From the NCBI RefSeq assembly GCF_021462225.1, contig NC_061800.1:18398749-18462748 (forward strand): a stretch of DNA of 64,000 bases, read 5' to 3'. The position numbers and the translations under genes are program-made. Source of the DNA: Girardinichthys multiradiatus. Taxonomy: Eukaryota > Chordata > Actinopteri > Cyprinodontiformes > Goodeidae. Under the pieces are notes generated by a model. The model made no database searches, was not told where the DNA came from, and was given only the letters and a program-made list of their open reading frames with translations. Numbering within the stretch: position 1 is the first letter of the stretch; every line of letters begins with the position of its first letter. This document shows positions 1 through 11,700 of the stretch, one piece after another.

Positions 1-889
1 GCCATTCCACGTAGTCCACCTTTCATATGTTGCACGCAGCCAGGCCGGCTTTTGTTGAATAATAATAGTGACTAATGCATTTTCGGGATGTCTCTCCAAC
101 TGTTGCAAACATTTCAATTTCAGCTGAGAGGCAACAAACTACTTTTACTCTTATTTTAGAGCACCAAACAAACTCAGTGCAGCCCTGCTCACACCACTGG
201 AAACATGATACAACACAGGCATACTTGACATTAGAGCAAAACCTGTGCATATCTGTTTGTGAACATTATTTATGAATGTTTGCAGGGTCACTGGGGAAAC
301 AAGAAAAACAGGACCAAGTGTGAGGCTTAAGATTTGGTTGCTGGCTGAGATGGAAACATGTCAGAACAGCGTAATGTCAAGATGTGTAAAAACAGACTGG
401 CAAATCGTGCACTAAGCTTGTGCTTTTTTTTTACAGCTAATTTAAAGCCAGACAAAGATCCCAACGGGCATCAAAGCAGCTGAAGTGAACTTCTAAGCTT
501 AGAGGCTGAACCACATGATACAGCCTTTCAGCAACGATAAGAAAGCAAGAAAAACACAGACTCCCACGTTCCTGCTTTGTGGATGTTTTCAACATTTCAG
601 TTTATTACTCAAGACTGGCATGCTGATCAGCATGTAAATGTGCTGACTCAAAATTGTGCCTCTTCAGATTTCAGGAAAAATGTCTTGTCTACACCGATTG
701 TGACAGCTCAAATTCTGAAAATATAAACTCAAAAAATGAAGGGCTGACTGGGATACTGAGATCTGCAACAAAGTTCCTGACTTCAGAAAAGTCTATGTGT
801 TTCATTAGGACTTTATATAACAGACATCACCTTGTATCACATCATTGTCAAGTGGAAGAAAAACTTTACCTAATGTTAACTTTGGACTT
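1..889. other. tbc1d4 intron 1, distal part (no gene seen)
   Basis: This AT-rich sequence lies downstream of the tbc1d4 first coding exon on the minus strand and is read as part of its first intron, which runs off the left edge. I see no exon with flanking splice sites and no repeat I can name. Short open frames here lack family resemblance. Confidence 0.5.
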
Positions 890-1775
890 GTATAAATTGC
901 ATTGCAAAAATTTTTTTGTATTCAGCCCCCTGTACTTTCATACCCCTAAAAAATCCTGTGCAACTAAATATCTTTACATGTCAAACAATAGAGTCAACAT
1001 GAGTGTAATTTAATCTCAGCATAAATACAGATGTTCTGGGAAAAGCATTTATCAGAGAAGCAACTAAGAGGCTGAAGGTAACTCTGGAGGAGCTACAGAG
1101 ATCCTCCACAGTGCAGGTGGGAGAATCTGTTGGCAGGAAAAGTAGTAGCTGTGCACTCCACAAATCTGACCATTATTAAAGAGTGTCAAGAAGAAAGCAA
1201 TTCCAGAAAGAAAGTCATGAAAAATCTAATTTGTATTTTGCCACAAGTCATGTAGGAGGAAAGCAAATATGTACAACAAGGTTCTCTGGTCAGATGATAA
1301 CAAAATTAAACTGTTTTGCCATACATGCAAACTGCTATGCAAAACGGAAAACTAACACTGCACGTCTCCAGTGATACATGGTGGTGGGGATGCTTTTCTT
1401 CAGCAGGTACAGAAAACCTGGGTAGAGTTGATGGGAAATTGGATGGAGCTACTAAAGGGCATTCCATGAAGAAAATACGTTGGAGGCTGAAAAACACCTT
1501 TGATTGGGGCAAAGGTTCACCTAACAAATTGACAAAATCCCTAAATATACAGCAAGAGCCAAACTGGAATGGTTTAGACAAAAGCTTATTGATATGTCAG
1601 AATGGCCCAGTCAAAGCACAGACCAAGATTCATTCAAGGAACTTTGGCAAGATTTCAAAATTGACATTCATTTAGAGACATACAAGAATACAAAGTATTT
1701 TTATTTGTAAACAGTTTTGAAAACTAGGTGTCGTTATCCTTCCATCTTTTAATTACACACACTACTTTTGTTAAA
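890..1775 (+). mobile_element. Degraded Tc1/mariner element (fossil)
   Basis: The stretch can be followed along the common fish Tc1 element that begins with a 'TGTATTCAGCCCCC'-type terminus. It keeps the pre-transposase segment near 1010-1030, helix-turn-helix coding remnants near 1050-1150, the GGGGATGCTTTTC block near 1385-1400, and the AATGGCCCAGTCAAA block near 1600-1617. The right end resembles the 3' inverted repeat near 1690-1775. Stops and indels break every frame, and the segment around the second catalytic D and the E is deleted or unrecognisable. It is an old dead copy in tbc1d4 intron 1, transcribed antisense to that gene. The identification is recall of the family consensus, not an alignment. 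Confidence 0.75.
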
Positions 1776-2331
1776 CTAATATTACTTAATTACTCAAATG
1801 TTTCTCAGTGAATATGCATTGACATCAATAACCCAGAAGAGGCTTTAAAACTATGCACCTCAGTATTGTGATTGGTTAAATTTAGGATTTGCCGACTGAA
1901 AATGATAAGTTCATTAAGTTGGAATCAGATTTGTGGCAAAAAACTAAATGTCTATTACAACAACTGAAAGCATCAGAGGATTTAAAGGAAACAACAGAAT
2001 ACTGCAGGCAATTATTTGTGTAAAACTATCACGATGATCAAAGCAAATACTTTAAAGAACTTTTTGTATGCACATATTTCTTATGTTACATTATGTTGAC
2101 TTTCAGGGCCTGTAAAGAGATCCCTTATCATAAAAAGGACAGAGACCGGATTAACTACCAAATAATATCCACCGACCATTGGCCTAAATACTTAATACTG
2201 TTTGTTTAAAGGATAAAACTGTACTGTTTGTGTGAGATTAAAAGGCAAGACGATCGCTCCATGGTTATCCCCACTTCCTTGTCTTATGTTTAAAATATTA
2301 TGAAAAACACAGAATTTTTGAGTCATCGAAG
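1776..2331. other. tbc1d4 intron 1, AT-rich, nothing recognised
   Basis: No splice-bounded open frame or repeat family was recognised here. It sits between a Tc1 fossil and a palindromic element. Confidence 0.4.
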
Positions 2332-2499
2332 TCCTAATGTCTATACATTAGGACCTGGACAATAACTGGGGAATCGACTGTGTAATAACTCATATAATAG
2401 ACATTATTTAGACGATCCTAATGTCTTTAAATTAGGACCGTCCAAATACATGAGTAAATACACAGATGAATCCCCAGTTATTGAAGGGTCTCTGTCCAG
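2332..2499. repeat. Palindromic (foldback) element
   Basis: Positions 2355-2427 and 2427-2499 are near-perfect reverse complements. The outer arms contain AATAACTGGGGAATC and GAATCCCCAGTTATT. The middle pairs ACTGTGTAATAACTCAT with ATGAGTAAATACACAG. The centre is the 20-bp palindrome at about 2417-2437 (CCTAATGTC/TTAAATTAGG). A second copy of the central hairpin (TCCTAATG..CATTAGGA) lies just outside at 2332-2353. Total length is about 145 bp with little or no loop, as in foldback MITEs. It carries no coding capacity, and I do not recognise the family. Confidence 0.7.
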
Positions 2500-3171
2500 T
2501 TTGCCCACCAGCGAAGTGCACTTAGGAGAAACAAATCCGTCTCTTACGACTCTAACACCTATCAACTTCTCATTTGCATGCTCATGTAATGGAGATTGTG
2601 CACCGTGTAAAAAGTGGAAGAAAATATGGTCAAGCGTTGAGGCTGGCTAATGACTCTAGCTTCCAATTTGGTGCTAAACAACACTTTTAAGGACACAGTT
2701 TGAAATGTATGAAACATTTACTGGATTTGTGCAAACACAAAAATGATTAACACTTTAGGTTCAAATGTGTGTGGTTTCCATCCCGCTGGGTGAAGTACAA
2801 GATTTTATCATAATTACCATTATTCTCTCAATATTTAATTCTAAAATAAACAAAAACGCTGAGACAAGAACATTGTTATTGCAACACAACGTTTTGATCT
2901 GTATGTTTTAGCATTTCTGGGTGATTTATAGACTTTGTTGTGGTCTTTTGAGTCTTTTATTGAATAAAAGAAAGACTTAACTTCTTCGTCTGCACATAAA
3001 TAGAATATTCGTGCATTATTGTCACACAACATTAACTCATGTCTTAATCATTTCTACATCTTGCTTTAATATAGTATGTAATTAGGGGTGCATGTGAATG
3101 GGGCCTCTCCAGGGCGCCATTCATGCAAGGGTCGCCGCCAGATTTGTGTGCCTAAACTTGAGCACGCCTAC
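2500..3171. other. tbc1d4 intron 1, proximal part
   Basis: This is sequence immediately downstream (minus strand) of the tbc1d4 exon 1 splice donor. It is AT-rich up to about 3090 and then becomes GC-rich next to the exon. No other exon or recognisable repeat was seen. Confidence 0.45.
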
Positions 3172-3561
3172 CTGGTTGGGGTCGCAGGCCTTGAAGACGT
3201 GACAGGACATCTCGGACTCCGGGTTGTCCGGCTGGCCCCGCAGCAGATATGAAAAACAAGTGAGGTCGTTACTGTTGTGGATGAAGCGGGAGACCAGCTG
3301 AGCTTTGTGCTCGAATATGAACACCGAAGAGTTGCTGCTGTTGGAGGGGACGCAGCGGACGAAGGGGGGGTTGAGCAGCAGCTGAACTTCTCTGGGCTGC
3401 ATGACGGGGCCGCAGTCGCCCCTCTCGCTCTTCCGGCGGATCTCGGCCACCAGCCACGGCAGCATTGGCAGAGTGGCCCGCCTGTCCAGCGAGCACCAGC
3501 CGACATAAGTCAGGGCGAAGCGCTTGTCCGTCCTGCTCTCCTTGTCCTCCTGGCTCTCCAT
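3172..3561 (-). CDS. tbc1d4: TBC1 domain family member 4 (AS160), first coding exon, partial
   Basis: The exon encodes 130 residues. The PTB/PID domain starts near residue 12 and shows [30 protein letters not shown] and DPNQ, matching TBC1D4 better than TBC1D1. TBC1D4 is a Rab GTPase-activating protein phosphorylated by Akt that restrains GLUT4 vesicle traffic. Its catalytic TBC domain would be encoded beyond the left edge. The start is the ATG at 3561: it has A at -3 and G at +4, and an in-frame stop lies ten codons upstream. An earlier in-frame GTG at 3567 is not used as start. The exon ends in phase 0 at CAG|GTAGGC (intron from 3171), the same point (Q before VPD) as in human as I recall it. 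GC and CpG are much higher than in the flanks, as expected for a first-exon CpG island. Confidence 0.9.
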
Positions 3562-4604
3562 GTTCACACTGCAGACTCTTCAGTCCAAAACTAGTAGACG
3601 GCGACCTGGAGCTAATCACGCCTTCTAAAATATCCCAGATGAAGCATTCCGTGCAACCCCAGACCAGACGAAGTTGGGATTACTTTGTAACAATTTCCAT
3701 GTTCACATCCACACTCTATGCTCATGTAACAACAGGGGGATTAGCTAACATGCACATGTGCTCACCCTCTCGATCAGCTGCAATTCTCCATGTTATCGAA
3801 ATGTAAAACGTGTATCCGGTGCACAGTTTTCCTCAAGAGATTAAAAGTAATCGTACATATGCACTCTGATTTACTGCAGCGCTCGTCTGTTAGGAGAAAC
3901 ACCAGCTAAAGTCTTCTGCGCTGCATGCTACACTCCCGTCCAGGAATGCGTGCTACAACGTGGCTTTGGATGGTTGCTGTGTAAACACAAGGCGTTTAGT
4001 AGAGCCTGATTTTCTGACGTCCCTCCAGAGCGCACAGATTGCGGCGCATTTACACCGTCTAGATCCTGAAATCCTACAGCACATACACCTGCGTGGCTCT
4101 ATTTAATAAAAATCTTTTATAAATGCAATACATTGATGATGGCATATCGTCTCTAAGAACAGTCCCTTGATTGTGATCCTTTTCTCACAAACGCCTCGGA
4201 GGGGGAGCGGCTGTGCGAGCTGAAGCACCTCCCAGCCATCCCATGTGCTGGAGAAGCGGGTGGTGGTATGGCAGACCGTTGTGACAGATATTGTTTACAT
4301 TCATTCCTCCTTGTTGAAAAAGCATTCTTAAAAATCTGAGTTGAAAGTGAAGATATCAAATATGTCTTTTTACTACCTAGTAAAAATGATTCTTCAAGGT
4401 CTCCAGCGGTAAAAGTGTATTAGGACTAAAACATGTGCCTTTAAGGGCTGAAAGGGTTGTTTTATTTAATGTTTACAGTGGTATGGTAGGACAATTTTCA
4501 CAAGTTGTATGTAAAAACTAACTATTTCTTCTAAGAGAGGATTAAATAGGTCTGAAATAATACCAAGATCATGCATAGGTCCATGATCCATGCTTAGGTC
4601 CTTT
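3562..4604 (-). promoter_or_regulatory. tbc1d4 5' UTR and upstream flank
   Basis: This lies upstream of the tbc1d4 start codon. The first roughly 60 bases are the likely 5' UTR. CpG-containing stretches continue to about 4070, with no clear TATA box. From about 4080 the sequence is AT-rich, with nothing recognised before a LINE fragment. Promoter function is inferred only from position. Confidence 0.4.
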
Positions 4605-5044
4605 GGTGTTTGCAGCAAGATGCTGCATATCTTCTATAAGTCTGTTGTGGATAGTTTGATCTCTTCTGCCATCATCTGCTGGGGAAGCAGCATCAGAGCC
4701 AGGAACTTAAAAAGCTCAACAAGCTAATAAAGAAGGCTGGTTCTGTTCTGGGGACTCCTCTGGAACCTCTGGAGATCATTGTGGAAAGACGGATTCTTCA
4801 TAAAATGAAGAACATTATGGAGAACCCTGAGCATCCTCTTCATGAGACTGTCCTACAACAACAGTGTCTTCAGTCAGAGGCTTCTTCAGATCTGCTGTAA
4901 GACAGACCGCTACAGGAGATCCTTCCTGCCCACAGCCATCAGCATCTACAACGGCTCTTTAAAGAAACCTTCATAATGAGCTACAGCAACATTTAATTTC
5001 CCTTTGGGATTAATAACGTTATCTTTGAATTGATTTGAATTGAA
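4605..5044 (+). mobile_element. LINE 3' end (L2/CR1-lineage), truncated
   Basis: The plus-strand translation shows the C-terminal tail of a reverse transcriptase ORF: an SSAIICWGSS core, then [19 protein letters not shown] and ENPEHPLHET. The 3' UTR ends in TTTCCCTTTGGGATTAATA followed by TTGAA-type tail units. A stop and small indels make it dead, and it is 5'-truncated as usual for LINE insertions. A second copy of the same family is at 52755-53075. The clade assignment is from memory of fish elements. Confidence 0.75.
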
Positions 5045-5307
5045 TGTAGTTAAGAAGTAAAAGCTTAAATTTTGATATAAGTTTGTCCCACTGTTTAAGT
5101 GGCCCAAAATCACAAAAACAGAGTTTCAGATATTGGCAAATATTTGACAACAATCTTTGAATAATCCTGTCTTTTCAGTGGAGAGACCAAATGTCAGTTC
5201 ACAGTCTTTCTACAAAAAGTCATGTGCGTTACTACAGAATATTTCCACCAGTTAAACACCACGGAGAATAATCTGCCACGAAACCCGAAGACAAATTGCT
5301 TGTATTG

Positions 5308-5420
5308 TGTTATTTAACCAGGGTAATACCATTGGGATAAAATATCTCTTACAAGAGAGACCTGGCCAAGAAGGCAGCAGTACAGTTACATTACTAAAAA
5401 CAATAAAGAAATACACTTTA
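5308..5420. repeat. Interspersed fish repeat remnant
   Basis: The motif TTATTTAACCAGGGTAAT, followed by CTCTTACAAGAGAGACCTGG and GGCAGCAG, recurs widely in teleost genomes as part of a dispersed repeat. I cannot name the family. No coding capacity is visible. Confidence 0.4.
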
Positions 5421-5654
5421 CATTAAAAACACTTAGCTAAAAAAATGTGCTTGTCATGAAAAAAATAGATAATGATCTCAGTATTGATCCTTTAAATTGA
5501 AAATTCCCCAAATTAGAATTTATAGTATCAAATGAAAATCAGTTTTTAAAAGGTACGGTAAACCTAGTAGCATAATCACCCATCAAGCAATTGGAGCACA
5601 AACAGCAGTCTAGCTGATAATAAAATATTTAATAATAGTTACAGTGGTATTACA

Positions 5655-5880
5655 GTGCCCTCCATATTTATTGGTACCTCTTTAATTAGTAATCCCTGAT
5701 TTCCTGTTTCCTGGGGGTATAAATGTGTCCTGACATAGATGAGGATTTGTTTTAGCCACTCTTAAAAACAGGAAAGGAGGAGGACCTAAGCTTACGAGAG
5801 CACACAGTAAGGAGGATAGTAATTTACAAATTACTCCATAAAAATGTTTTATAAGCTTGGTACGGATCTTTATCGGGGAT
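5655..5880 (+). mobile_element. Tc1/mariner 5' fragment
   Basis: It starts with CAGTGCCCTCCATATTTATT, a terminus typical of a fish Tc1-like family. It continues into sequence resembling the region just before and at the start of that transposase (AAACAGGAAAGGAGGAGGACC). No catalytic region remains. It is a short fossil. Confidence 0.5.
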
Positions 5881-8714
5881 GTCAATGATTGTGGAGGATG
5901 CTGTATGATAATTTAATTCTTTACAGGTAAAAGAAAGATTGCAGGAATCCCAGAGTTTCCTTTGCATCAACAATCAACATTTTTTGATAGCTCAGTCCTC
6001 ACTCTTAGGTTTTACAAATTACTCCTCTTATTCATCTGCATGGGCTTTTTAGTTCCAGATAAAAAAAGAACATTCTTCTAGCCTAGAATGAACATTATGG
6101 ATATTTGAAACAGAGTTCTTACAAGGAAAAACCCATATTTTAGACATTTCTGATGTATATTGAAATTTTCACAATTTTCTCCAGCACTTTTTAAAGATAA
6201 AATGGTATGCCTTCAACATATTTACCTATATCCAAAATATTACTTGTTGCAATCTGAAATACAATATGTTGTGTCTTTTCCCAGTTTCTATATCTGAAAA
6301 TGCTTTTTAGCTACTTAGGACTGGATATTAAGAATTATATTTCTACAATATTTGCAATAGGATTTAGATATTGAAAATGAAATCATATGGTAGCAATTAT
6401 TAAAAATGATAGGAATGTTTGTGTCTCAAATGCATGCATTATGTATGAGTACTACAGTATATTAGTTATCTAACAAACCTAATCAATATCATAAAGCCTA
6501 TTTTTGAAACTGAAAGCTGAAACTTCTTGCTTTCTAATGTTTTAGAAAGTTGAAGTTTCATTTCAACGCTGATTTTATTTTTGGTGTTAAATGATAAGTC
6601 AGCTTGCCATAGTCAAAAATGACAGGCCAGAGCTCCGCTTTTTCTCCAACAATACAGAAGCTGTTAAATGGAAAGTGTTTCCCGTGGCAGTTTGAGGAAT
6701 GTTTTCAGGCTCTGTGACACAGCTCCTCAGGGCCCCCGTTGGTTATAATTCTATCCTAGAGTGCTGAAGAAAGTCTTTAAGGAGGCTTATGAGTACTCTA
6801 GTAAATTAGTTTACTGTTAACAAGCTGCCCCTGCTGAATCATAGTATTAGTTGCTTTATGCAGCAGGAAGTTCCTATCTACCAGACTACATAATTCCTAG
6901 AACTACACCTATCCCAAAATAGTACCATTGCCATATATAACCTCATCACACTGAGCAGGGTCCTGCAGCCTAGACACCCCCCCCCCCCACAGGCTGCATT
7001 TTAGTCATCAATTACCAGGCAAGCAGGGTCCAGACAAACAGCTAATAGTCTTGGATTGCATTTTATTTAGGTGTGGAAGTAATAATTGTGTTCACTTTTT
7101 AGCTTCTGATGAACATTTTAATGGAATTGCTAGATAGGATAGCTCACAAATACTAAATATTCATCAGATTACAAAACAGATGTTCTGGGCTCTCCACAAC
7201 ATATTTTCTGGGACCACGCAAAACTAGGACAAACGTTCAGTGAAGAACTGTTGCTTTCCAGCACTCAATTCAAAACGATCAAGGGTCTTCTCAGCTCTGT
7301 TGCAAATGAATAGATTAGGGGCCCGCAAAATGTTGTTATAACTGACCTTAAGAACAAATCTTTGAATGTTCAGTTGGTTGGAAGACCTTACTGTTTTGAC
7401 CACACCGGTTTGGAGATGGTCCCAAACCTAAATAATATTTAAAAATAGAACCAGCAAACAGTAATAGTTCAATTTAACACATTTCTCAATTTAAGGTAAA
7501 AAAAGGAGTTTAAGTGATTGGAGGAATTAAATAGAGATCAAATACAAATGTGACTTACATTTATAGAAGTAGTACAGTTTTAAGAACACTGCCCTGTTAA
7601 TGCAACAGTAAAAAACATTCAAATCAAAGCAAACTAATAAATATATTTAAAATCCAGTTTATGTACATGAATGGAAAAATGGGCAAATGTGACATTTATA
7701 TACAGTATCCAAGCCCCAAAGCCACAATGTTTAACGATATTTACTGTAAAATAAATGAATGTAAAATAATTTCAAGTAATACAGATGGAACTGTTTTCTG
7801 TCGATTGAGACCAAATTAAAATGTACACGCCTGAATAGAATACAATATATCCTTCAAAATACCTCCAAAACGACCCATTTTTGCTGCCAGTAAAGTTTAG
7901 AGACACGTGGAGGTGGAATATCAAATTGCTTCACAATTCAGTTTAGCCTGCATGCATATGGAAAAGTCACATGGTAGGTCGATTATGTGAGGAGCAAACT
8001 GTCCACATTGGATGAAGGCGGATGATCCAGCTGCTGAAACCAGCGGCTATGTATGCTGAAGTTTGATGCCCCTTCAGACCGAATGAGACGTTCGCTGAGC
8101 TTTTGGCGCAGGGTCTGCAGATCAGGTGGAGCTAAACTGAAGGGAACACCGACGCCGCCACGCTGTTCATTCACAGCAGAGTGCAGCACAAAAGAGGCAG
8201 AGTTTTCAAAATAAGTAAATAATAATAGCTATGATTTATTTACAAACCAAGCTGTTCAAATCAAGAACAGATCTAAACCCGGTATAGTGAGACAGAGAGG
8301 AAAATTATGATCATACCCTGTGATTCCTAGAGCAGCGTGAAGCTTGTACAGGAGTTCAGTTTCAAAACTGACCGGCTGCCTAGATATCCCATCTCTTTTG
8401 GCCGTATGAGTATCCGTCAAAACGCACAGCAGTGAAAGTATAACTAATTTCAACTCTCACCTGAGCGCAGTCCAAGCTCCACAGAGTACCAATAAGAACC
8501 CAGGTTCTAACTTGATTCAAATGTGGAAAACTCCACGGAGAATAAATACCTTTTTCAAGGGACTTTATATCACCATGACGAAGGCATACTTGAGCCATTA
8601 TCCCTTAGCACGTACCAGCTGAGAAAATCCACTGTGTACAAACCATTTGGGAGACTCCCCCAAATGACGTACATCTTGAACAATCATCCCTGAGGAAGAT
8701 TTTCTGGGAATAAT
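5881..8714. other. Gene-poor stretch between tbc1d4 and the THAP gene
   Basis: No convincing gene is seen. The stretch contains an imperfect hairpin at 6518-6560 and a run of 12 C at 6977-6988. On the minus strand, an open segment at 8598-8462 starts with ATG and ends at a GTGAGA donor, and a second open segment lies at about 8170-7984. I recognise no product for either. TTTATT at 8235-8240 could be a minus-strand poly(A) signal for the THAP gene, which stops at 8715. Confidence 0.4.
6518..6560. repeat. Imperfect hairpin
   Basis: TGAAACTTC..CTTTCTAA at 6518-6537 pairs with TTTAGAAAG.TTGAAGTTTCA at 6541-6560 around a very short loop, with one small internal bulge. Weaker pairing may extend outwards. 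It could be a MITE remnant, a small-RNA precursor or chance in AT-rich DNA. Confidence 0.5.
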
Positions 8715-11700
8715 CTAATGAAATGGTACCACAGAGTCACATATATTGCAGAGACCACAAGCAACTCTTATAATTTTATCAAGTGTTGACATCTTCACCG
8801 TTTGATCAGTCAGTAGAAACTTGATTGGAATGGTGCTCTGTAAGATTGGGTATTTTTGCTTTAAATGGCCCAGAGCTCGGTCCATATTTATTCGAACTGA
8901 AAAAAGTTTTTTACCTTCTGTGATTTCCCCATGAGACAGGTGTTTCATACCTTTTGTGATCATAGGAACTGTCAATGTTGCACCACGTAGCGCAACAACA
9001 TCTTCGATATTAAACCTTCTGTTGGCAAGAACGGTATCTCCTGGGGCGAGATTGTTCAGGTAGCCACATTTCTCTGCTAGCAACCGATCGGACGTACGAC
9101 CAACCCATCCTTTGGATATAAAATTAATGAAACCTTGGGGTGTCACTGAAATGAAATATTTCATGGTATTGTGACTTTTGTAATGTGAACTGTTTACAGC
9201 CTTGGTATCAAGGTATGAAGGTCCTTCAGTCAGTATCTCAAAACAGTCCATTATTGAAACACAATCTGGAAACGTAGCTTTAAAAACTTGGGGCATTGTA
9301 CTTATTACCCGATCTCTTTCTGGCCAAAACACAGTAGACGGAACTAATTTAATATTTAAAAAGGTGATCACTTCAGAAAATGTTTTTGCAACTGTGCTGT
9401 AGTGAACTCTGAATACATATGACAGATACAGCATACTAACATTGAGTCTTAGCTTCATTAATGTCAATAAGCATTTGTGAAACGGCGATAAGGCCGAATT
9501 TGGCTTCCGTAGACAAGGCAAGATCAAATTAATGACAGTCATTAATGAGACAAATGTTGGTAAACCTGTGTAAACTTTTGTTTTTTCATCATTGTCTTTA
9601 AATGATTCTTCAGAGAGGTCCATGATCTTTAGCTGATCCGTCAGCAGTTCTTTCTGTGAAAGCAGTGTTTGAACTGTAGATGACAAGGCGTCAATATCTG
9701 CACCAGTCATGTTAGTCTGAGCTCCCATCCCCATTTCTTCTGCTTCTTGCAGATCTGCTTGACCAACCTCTTCTTCCTGCGGATCTGCTTGACCAACCTC
9801 TTCCTCATACAGGTCTATGTCATCCCCACGATCATGGTCATCCACCATAGCTCTTGCTGCCCCAGTGACAGAGAGATCCAGCAGTGCAGTTGCAGCAGTT
9901 AATATTTTAGTCTGAAATGTAACACCAGTATTTATACACTTTTAATACTCATAGCAATGGTTTTAAATCTAACTTTTATATCCGATGTATTTCACGTACC
10001 TGATAAGGTTCGGCGTGAGTCATATTTATACTTTCCTCACAGTTCTCTGCTTCTCTTTTCTTGACTCTTCTTTCAGCGGCTGGGGTATGCGCAAACAGAG
10101 AGGGAACATAATCCGGAGATAGAGGGTTGTTGCTTTTTTGTCCTGTTGGTGAAGGCAAGAATTAAGCACATGGGAACCCAATCAAAAAAATCCATCAAAT
10201 CCACTCATTCAGTTATAATATTACTAGTCAGGATTCCTAAATACTGAACCCCAATTTTCGGTTTATTGTCTCGAGCTGAGTTTTCCCATGGTGACATGTG
10301 TACCCACTGGTTGCGATTACACACACCGCTTAACAGCGATGTATTAAATCCATGGTGCATTCAAACAAATCTGTACAGAAAGTAATCTACACTGAGCCAA
10401 CTCCAAAATGCTGAAGTCATTTAAGGAACATCTCACCAAGGTCTTTATCAACATGCCATAACATAACATTCTTGGCTATTTCAATGTAGTTTTGGTGTTT
10501 AACATGGGTTTTATTAAATGAGCAAAACACCAAACAGTCTTTTATGGTCACCTTTTTAAAATGCTGTATAGTTAAAAAAAAAATGCTGTTACAAACGTAA
10601 CATTGGTCTTAATTTTACAACCCTTGGAAGAAAAATCTAAAATTAGGAGTAGCTCTTTAGAAAGAACTTTACAATGTTAACCTTGTTTTCCTTATTTGTT
10701 TCCTAATATTCTTGGTATTTATCTGTCTGCATCTCTTTTGAACTGTCACTAGCCATGTCCTGGAACTTCCTGATGAAACGCTGAAGTGTTAAACCCCCGT
10801 CATTCAATTCAGTTTATTTATATAGCACCAATTCACAACACATGTCGTCTCAAGGCACTTCACAACAGTCAGGTTCATACATTCCAATTAATCCTAACCA
10901 TTGAACAGTGCAGTTAGATTCAGTTATTTATTCAAATTGGATAAAAAGTTTTTCTGTCTAAGGAAACCCAGCAGATAGCATCCAGTCAGTGACTTGCAGC
11001 ATTCACTCCTCCTGGATGAGCATGTAGAGACAGTGGACAGTCACTGGCGTTGACTTTGCAGCAATCCCTCATACTGAGCATGCATGTAGCGACAGTGGAG
11101 AGGAAAAACTCCCTTTTAACAGGAAGAAACCTCCAGCAGAACCAGGCTCAGTGTGAGCGGCCATCTGCCACGACCGACTGGGGGGTTGAGAGAACAGAGC
11201 AGAGACACAAAGAGAACAAAGAAGCACTGATCCAGGAGTACTTTCTATGGGAAGGAAAAGTAAATGTTAATGGATGTAGCTCCTTTAGTCGTTTCACCTA
11301 GAAAGAAAAAACAGATACACTCGGAGACAGTTTTCAAGCTTAGTCTGAAAGAGAACACATATAGTTTGTCACAGTAAAAGCTCAGTCAATCGCCATGTCT
11401 AGGAGAGAGAAAGGGTTAAACACTAAAAGACAGGGCCATGTGGATCATCGGTAGAGGGTGAGCATTAAGTTGTGGCCACCAGAAGCTTGGACGAGGCCCC
11501 TCTCCAGAAAGGTGTCACAGGTAGACACAGAGTCAGGCCAGGTGTAGCTTCTAGGAAGAGAAAAGAAAGAGAACAAAGTTAAAAGCTGAAATAACAGCAA
11601 ATTATGCAAAATTGGAGAGTAGTATGAGAATGTAGCGAAGAGGGTGAAAGTGGTCATTATGTCCTCCAGCAGCCTAAGCTTATAGCAGCATAACTACAGA

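Noticed and set aside
3121..3171. Extension of the tbc1d4 frame past the exon end
   Set aside because: The frame stays open for 17 codons, but the CAG|GTAGGC donor falls exactly at the conserved exon end, and the extra residues do not resemble TBC1D4.
3562..3567. Use of the in-frame GTG at 3567 as tbc1d4 start
   Set aside because: A well-placed ATG with A at -3 and G at +4 follows two codons later. GTG is not a normal eukaryotic start.
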